Origin: DASPXY01 sp038227745
Lineage (GTDB): Bacteria; Planctomycetota; Planctomycetia; Gemmatales; Gemmataceae
DNA: 8,083 nt
Direction of reading: 5' to 3'
NCBI GenBank assembly: GCA_038227745.1
Contig: JBBRPS010000482.1
Span: 1 to 8,083, forward strand
Below the pieces are notes generated by a model. It was not told the DNA's origin. It worked only from the letters and a program-made list of their open reading frames with translations, and made no database searches. The translations under genes were made by a program, and so were the position numbers. Shown piece by piece: positions 4,707 to 8,083 of this stretch. The stretch's first letter is position 1, and each line of letters starts with the position of its first letter.

Positions 4707-7039
4707 GCCACCTCCCAGCGGATGGTGAACAACTCGACAACACGGGTCGTGCTCTGCAACCGTTTCTCGACCTCGGCGATCAGCTCGTCCTTGCGCGCCT
4801 CGATCTCGTCCTCTGCGTCGTAGAGGTGCCGACGCTTTTCCTTGCGCTGGGTTTCCAACTCCTTTTTCTTCTTCTGGAGTGCCAGCTTCTCTTCGAGCGT
4901 CGGCGCCAGCCGGGCCTCACGGTCTGTCTGTTTAATCTCCGTGTCGAAGTTCTTCAACTGAAATTCCAGGCCGGCCTTGCGGTCGTCGGCCCAGCGGTTC
5001 AGCTTGTCGATCTCGCGCTCGAAGAACTGGCGGTTGCGGTCAGCGATGTCCTTCAGCGCTCGTTCTTCGAGGTGGCTGAGCTGAACCTGGAGGCGGTCCC
5101 GGTCTTCCGCGGGCAACTCCGCGCGGGCCACGACTTCGCCGCCGACCTCAAAGAGCTTGGCGTAGACCTCCGGTAGCAACGCGGGGCCTTCGTCCGGGAT
5201 GGCAGCGAAGAGCAGGCAGTCCTCATCCTCCAGCGACTCGACGGCCAGCTTCGCCACCGTCAGCCAGCCAGAGCAGCCGACGAGGCCCTCCACCGCTCCG
5301 ACCTTGCCGACGTACCCGGAGTAGTCGAAGCGGACGAGGGCGATGATGAGGGGGCGATCCCGGGCACGGTCGAGGACAGCCTGGGCGAGCGGGTGGCCCA
5401 GGCGGTAGGCGTGCTGGCTCTCGGCCGCTCGGGCCTTCGTCACCAGGGAATACGTCCCCTCGGGGACAGCGGGCCAGCCGGGGCCGAGACCGTGCAGGCG
5501 GAAGGCGTAGGTGCGCGGGAGGAACGTAGCGTGCCCCTCCAGCTCGTGCCGGGTGACGTTCCAGAGCCATCGTTCGGCCCGTGCCAGATAGTTGTTGCTC
5601 TCCTCCTTCCTGAACCTGAGGCGCTCGTGGACCTCCTCGTCGAAATGCTCCAACAGCTGGTCGCGAGTGCTGGCCATGCGGGCGGCAACCTGTTCTTCCA
5701 GCTCGGCGCGCAGGCGGGAGAAGGCGGCGTCGATTTCTTCGCGGCTGCGGCACGCCTGGTAGATCTCAGCGACGCGGCGCTCGAAGTCCACACCCGATTC
5801 CAGGGCACCCAGTACCTCATCGGAGGAGCCGAAAACGCCGTCGAAGAGGCGGAACTTTTCGGAGAGCAGCTCGAAGACGCGTTCGTCGGCGGCGTTGCCG
5901 CGGTTCAGGAAGTTGATCACGACGACGTCGTGCTTCTGGCCGTAGCGGTGGCAGCGGCCGATGCGCTGCTCGATGCGCTGGGGGTTCCAGGGGAGGTCGT
6001 AGTTGACGACGAGGGAGCAAAACTGGAAGTTCACGCCCTCGGCGGCGGCCTCCGTGGCGACGAGGATGTCGGCGTGGTTGTGGAACTGCTCGACGAGTGC
6101 GGCACGCAGGTCCACGGCCTTGTTGCCGGTGACCGCGTCGTCGCCCTCGTGGCGTTGGAGCCAGGCGCGGTAAATGGCCGCGGAGCGGCCGTCGGCGTTG
6201 CTGCCGTTAATGGTCAGCACGCGGCCGGCGTAGTCGTCCTGAAGGAGTCCGTAGTCGTCAATGACCACGAGGTCCCAGGGCACGGTGGCGACCTCTTCGG
6301 CGCGGGCGGCGGCGAACTGGTGGGAGACGATCACCACGCGGCCGGCCGGCTCCAGGGGGCGCTCGCCGGCCTTCAGGGCGGCCTTGAACTCGCGGCCGTC
6401 GATGACGCGCGAGTCGAGGAAGAATTTCTCTTGCAACTCCTGCTGCCACTGCTTGCGGAGGATGGCAGGGGCGATCACGAGGATGCGGCGCTTGTGCTCG
6501 GCCCAGAGCTGGCTGATGACCAAGGCTGCCTCGATAGTCTTCCCGAGGCCGACCTCGTCGGCGAGGATGGCGCCGCGCGACAGGGGGGCGGCGAAGGCGA
6601 AGAGGGCGGCGTCGAGCTGGTGGGGGTTGAGGTCCACCGTGGCGTTGAACATCGACGAGCCGATCTTGGCGATGCTGTCGGAGGCGCTGCGGCGGGTCAG
6701 TTCGTGGGCGTAATAGGCGGCGTGGTATGGGGTGATGGGGCAGCAGCCGTTGCCGCCGCCAGGGCCGGCCGGGTCGGGGTCGGTGGCCTGCGCCTGCGCG
6801 GCGGTCGCCTTGATAAGCCGCTCCTCGGCGGCGCGGTCCAAAACCACTTCGCCGCAGTTGTCGCATTTCGGGACGACAAGTTGGGGGACATCGACGGTGA
6901 CAAGCCGGCCTTCGTGGAGCCTCTCGGCGTGGTAGGGGACCGTCGCGGGACGCACCGCGGGCCTGCGGCATCGGGGGCAGTGCCAGGGGAACGGTTGGCC
7001 GGGCTGCTCGTGCCCGTTCGTCTCACGTTCAGGCGTCAT
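4703..7039 (-). CDS. MqsA/YgiT-type zinc finger fused to a SNF2-family helicase lacking motifs II-III
   Basis: The frame encodes 778 residues. Residues 21-64 form a YgiT/MqsA-type zinc finger (C21-C24, and C59-C62 followed by GE) with the intervening VPYHAERLHEGRLVTVDVP. A Gly/Pro-rich linker (82-100) follows. The helicase part starts at ITPYHAAYYAHELTRR (102-117), which matches the native N-terminus I recall for SNF2-like helicases beside methylase genes. Motif I is DEVGLGKT (161-168). Motif V lies in ATEAAAEGVNFQF (328-340) and motif VI is QRIGRCHRYGQ (358-368). A charged coiled coil fills about 645-765. At residues 258-262 the chain reads VVIDD and then jumps to a segment typical of the second RecA lobe. 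The DExH acids and the TATP motif III are gone, with no frameshift, implying an in-frame loss of perhaps 250-300 residues. ATPase activity is therefore unlikely. The ATG at 7039 has no clear Shine-Dalgarno and overlaps the upstream remnant by 11 nt. The stop overlaps mod. Confidence 0.82.
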   Translation of the reverse strand: MTPERETNGHEQPGQPFPWHCPRCRRPAVRPATVPYHAERLHEGRLVTVDVPQLVVPKCDNCGEVVLDRAAEERLIKATAAQAQATDPDPAGPGGGNGCCPITPYHAAYYAHELTRRSASDSIAKIGSSMFNATVDLNPHQLDAALFAFAAPLSRGAILADEVGLGKTIEAALVISQLWAEHKRRILVIAPAILRKQWQQELQEKFFLDSRVIDGREFKAALKAGERPLEPAGRVVIVSHQFAAARAEEVATVPWDLVVIDDYGLLQDDYAGRVLTINGSNADGRSAAIYRAWLQRHEGDDAVTGNKAVDLRAALVEQFHNHADILVATEAAAEGVNFQFCSLVVNYDLPWNPQRIEQRIGRCHRYGQKHDVVVINFLNRGNAADERVFELLSEKFRLFDGVFGSSDEVLGALESGVDFERRVAEIYQACRSREEIDAAFSRLRAELEEQVAARMASTRDQLLEHFDEEVHERLRFRKEESNNYLARAERWLWNVTRHELEGHATFLPRTYAFRLHGLGPGWPAVPEGTYSLVTKARAAESQHAYRLGHPLAQAVLDRARDRPLIIALVRFDYSGYVGKVGAVEGLVGCSGWLTVAKLAVESLEDEDCLLFAAIPDEGPALLPEVYAKLFEVGGEVVARAELPAEDRDRLQVQLSHLEERALKDIADRNRQFFEREIDKLNRWADDRKAGLEFQLKNFDTEIKQTDREARLAPTLEEKLALQKKKKELETQRKEKRRHLYDAEDEIEARKDELIAEVEKRLQSTTRVVELFTIRWEVA

Positions 7040-7103
7040 GAATACTCACAATATATAGCTAAGGGTTCTTGGGATCGTCATCCACAAGGACCGTTTCGAC
7101 GTA

Positions 7104-7381
7104 GGGCGCAACCGATGCTCCGCTAACACATAACTCTAGATGCGATTGGCACTTGCGAAGAATCGCCCTGCTTGTCACAGACACGGTTTGTGACAGTCGT
7201 TTTCCACAGGAAAAGCGGGCTTTGGCTGGGGATAACTTACTGAACTAACGTTCTGGACCCACCTGCACCCCCCGGGTTCTCGTTGCCAGCACTGTCCCAA
7301 AAGGGTCTCGCTAGCAGGACCGAGAACCTGGAAAAGCCTGGAAATCCAGGACTTGCGGTGAGCGGAGGACCGGTTACGCCC
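7104..7381. mobile_element. 278-bp MITE-like element with 24-bp terminal inverted repeats and 8-bp target duplication
   Basis: The ends start GGGCGCAACCGATGCTCCGC (from 7104) and, read inward from 7381 on the other strand, GGGCGTAACCGGTCCTCCGC. Over 24 bp, 20 positions match. The 8-bp sequence TCGACGTA flanks both sides (7096-7103 and 7382-7389). No transposase is encoded, so the element is non-autonomous. Inside are an inverted repeat CGGGTTCTCG/CGAGAACCTG (7273-7282/7321-7330, one mismatch), a TGTCACA/TGTGACA palindrome (7173-7195) and one TTTTCCACA. An 8-bp duplication with GGG ends would suit families such as ISL3 or IS256, but I cannot assign the parent. Confidence 0.85.
7173..7195. repeat. 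TGTCACA/TGTGACA palindrome inside the MITE-like element
   Basis: Perfect 7-bp arms (7173-7179 and 7189-7195) flank a 9-nt centre. This spacing suits a dimeric DNA-binding protein, or the palindrome may simply be internal structure of the mobile element. A single DnaA-box-like TTTTCCACA lies nearby at 7200-7208. Confidence 0.45.
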
Positions 7382-7672
7382 TCGACGTAGAGGGCGCGGC
7401 CGGCCCAGGCGATTCGGAAGTCGTAGTGGTAATCGCGGTCGTTCCACGCGAGCCGCGTTTCACGGACCTGGTCGATCACGCCGCCGGCCTGGACGTGCTG
7501 GTGCATCAGTTTCGCGAGGGCCTTCACGTTGAATCCGGACAGTTCTCTGGCCGCCCAGTCTTCGGCCACGGGCTTGATGGTGACGGCGTCGGTCACGTAC
7601 CAGTCGGCCAGGATACTTCTGATGCAAGACTGAAGTTGAAGGTCGGCCAGGGGCGCCATCGGGTTTCATCCT

Positions 7673-7714
7673 TGATCACCGGCACCTCCTGCCGCCCTGG
7701 TGATCATTTTAGCA
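7673..7714 (-). promoter_or_regulatory. Extended -10 promoter with an overlapping operator-like palindrome
   Basis: On the minus strand TGCTAAAAT (7706-7714) is an extended -10 element with TAAAAT at 7706-7711; no good -35 is visible. Transcription would start near 7699. The perfect inverted repeat TGATCACC/GGTGATCA (7673-7680 and 7699-7706) spans the start point and touches the -10 box. A nested GGCA/TGCC pair lies between its arms. Such a site suits repression by the operon's own product, as in toxin-antitoxin operons where the antitoxin binds its promoter. It may instead be a leader hairpin. Confidence 0.5.
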
Positions 7715-7901
7715 CTAATGACATGCGGAAAGCGAGGCTGGTTCAGCGCCGAGGCCGTTTGGGCACGCCGGGCGACCTGGACAGAAGAGATGGATTATCC
7801 CAAAGAGGGCAGCCGGCCACAACCCCTTTCCGAACTGCAAGAACGAGTGAACTGGGCGCAGCCAACAGCCACACCAAAGTGAAGGACCTGCTTACTTACT
7901 T
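7715..7901. other. Intergenic stretch next to the transposase remnant
   Basis: I see no supported gene. A 60-codon plus-strand frame (7700-7882) has no ribosome binding site and its start lies on top of the minus-strand promoter. Part of this DNA may be scar from the loss of the transposase 3' end. Confidence 0.4.
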
Positions 7902-8083
7902 CTACTGTGCTTGATTGCGCAAACGCCGCAGAAATAACTGGTCATGCTTGGGGGTCGGATGGAACTCCAGTCGATCACACAGCCTCTTGGCTTCCTTGGC
8001 AGGGAAGGCTTCGTACAGCGCTCCGCCCGTGTGCGTGTTCAGGTTGTCGCACACCAGGCGGATCTTGACCGCCTCCGGGTAAT
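7902..8083 (-). pseudogene. IS630-family transposase, C-terminal remnant
   Basis: The minus-strand frame enters from beyond the window and ends at TAG (7902-7904). It reads VCDNLNTHTGGALYEAF, the IS630/Tc1-mariner segment carrying the second catalytic Asp, and continues to LEFHPTPKH. In intact members this is followed by a motif of the G/A-S-W-L-N-x-x-E kind that supplies the third acid, and then by more sequence. Here KH is followed by DQLFLRRLRNQAQ and a stop, so the catalytic Glu and the C-terminus are missing. The copy should be inactive. I cannot tell from the window whether the 5' part is intact. IS630 elements duplicate TA, so this is unlikely to be the source of the nearby element with an 8-bp duplication. 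Confidence 0.8.

Larger units (their letters stand above)
7029..7659 (-). pseudogene. Small toxin-like gene, interrupted by a MITE-like insertion and a stop codon
   Basis: The ATG at 7659 follows AAGGA by 9 nt, and an in-frame stop just upstream fixes the start. Residues 1-93 read MAPLADLQLQ through DRDYHYDFRIAWAGRALYVE. The frame then enters inserted DNA and ends at 7237, giving a 140-residue product with 47 foreign residues. Removing the insertion and one target copy joins YVE to TVLVDDDPKNP, then TAG (7059-7061), then LYIVSIHDA and TGA (7029-7031). The restored gene is exactly 114 codons plus a stop codon. Its end overlaps the start of the zinc-finger gene by 11 nt. A small protein immediately upstream of an MqsA-type zinc finger has the order of mqsR-mqsA toxin-antitoxin pairs, so a toxin role is a reasonable guess. 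I do not recognise the fold, and the ALYVE/VSIHDA ending is only loosely similar to MqsR. Confidence 0.72.

Noticed and set aside
2934..7039. DISARM or BREX system
   Set aside because: The methylase is a type III Mod (beta class), followed by a Res N-terminus. No drmB/drmC, pglZ or brxC-like genes are present in the window.
5393..7126. Open plus-strand frame of 577 codons opposite the helicase
   Set aside because: Its Gly/Val/Ala/Asp-rich composition is that of an antisense shadow, and the minus strand carries recognisable helicase motifs. No ribosome binding site or family pattern.
7200..7208. TTTTCCACA as a DnaA box marking a replication origin
   Set aside because: It is single, without an AT-rich unwinding region or a replication gene, and lies inside the MITE-like element.
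7700..7882. 60-codon plus-strand frame
   Set aside because: No Shine-Dalgarno, overlaps the minus-strand promoter, and no family resemblance.
1..8083. CRISPR array
   Set aside because: No regularly spaced direct repeats are visible anywhere in the window.

Overview
The window is GC-rich with one AT-richer stretch, and its gene families suggest a planctomycete, probably a Gemmata-like member of the Gemmataceae. The evidence is a secreted BON-domain protein with a Pro/Tyr/Trp-rich tail, a small gene placed ahead of an MqsA/YgiT-type zinc finger, and a PilZ remnant. This placement comes from recalled family resemblance, not from a search.

Positions 1-1520 look like resident chromosome. A hairpin cluster and a perfect 30-bp inverted repeat (157-227) precede a well-formed secreted BON-domain gene (323-1111, minus) with its own sigma-70-like promoter. 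Divergent from it is a strong promoter, then only the 5' half of a tRNA-Arg(ACG) that stops at the anticodon loop, then an intrinsic terminator. Positions 1521-2472 hold a small unrecognised 67-codon gene (1771-1974, minus) and a roughly 180-bp segment bounded by inverted repeats.

Positions 2473-7659 are a decaying defence-type island, read mainly on the minus strand from high to low coordinates. The order is: a small toxin-like gene broken by a 278-bp MITE-like insertion and a stop codon; a fusion of an MqsA/YgiT-type zinc finger to a SNF2-family helicase that has lost motifs II and III; a full-length type III (beta-class) N6-adenine DNA methyltransferase; and the first ~90 residues of a type III Res subunit, frameshifted and cut off. 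The cut joins the Res stump to a frameshifted, truncated PilZ gene on the opposite strand. Only the methyltransferase looks intact, so the locus reads as a restriction system reduced to an orphan methylase.

The right edge (7902-8083, minus) is the C-terminal part of an IS630-family transposase that ends before its third catalytic acid. With the MITE-like element, the damaged tRNA and several gene-breaking junctions, this marks an accessory region with repeated transposition and deletion. The clearest new observation is the MITE-like element: its terminal inverted repeats and 8-bp target duplication can be read directly, and removing it restores an in-frame 114-codon gene (plus stop) apart from one TAG.
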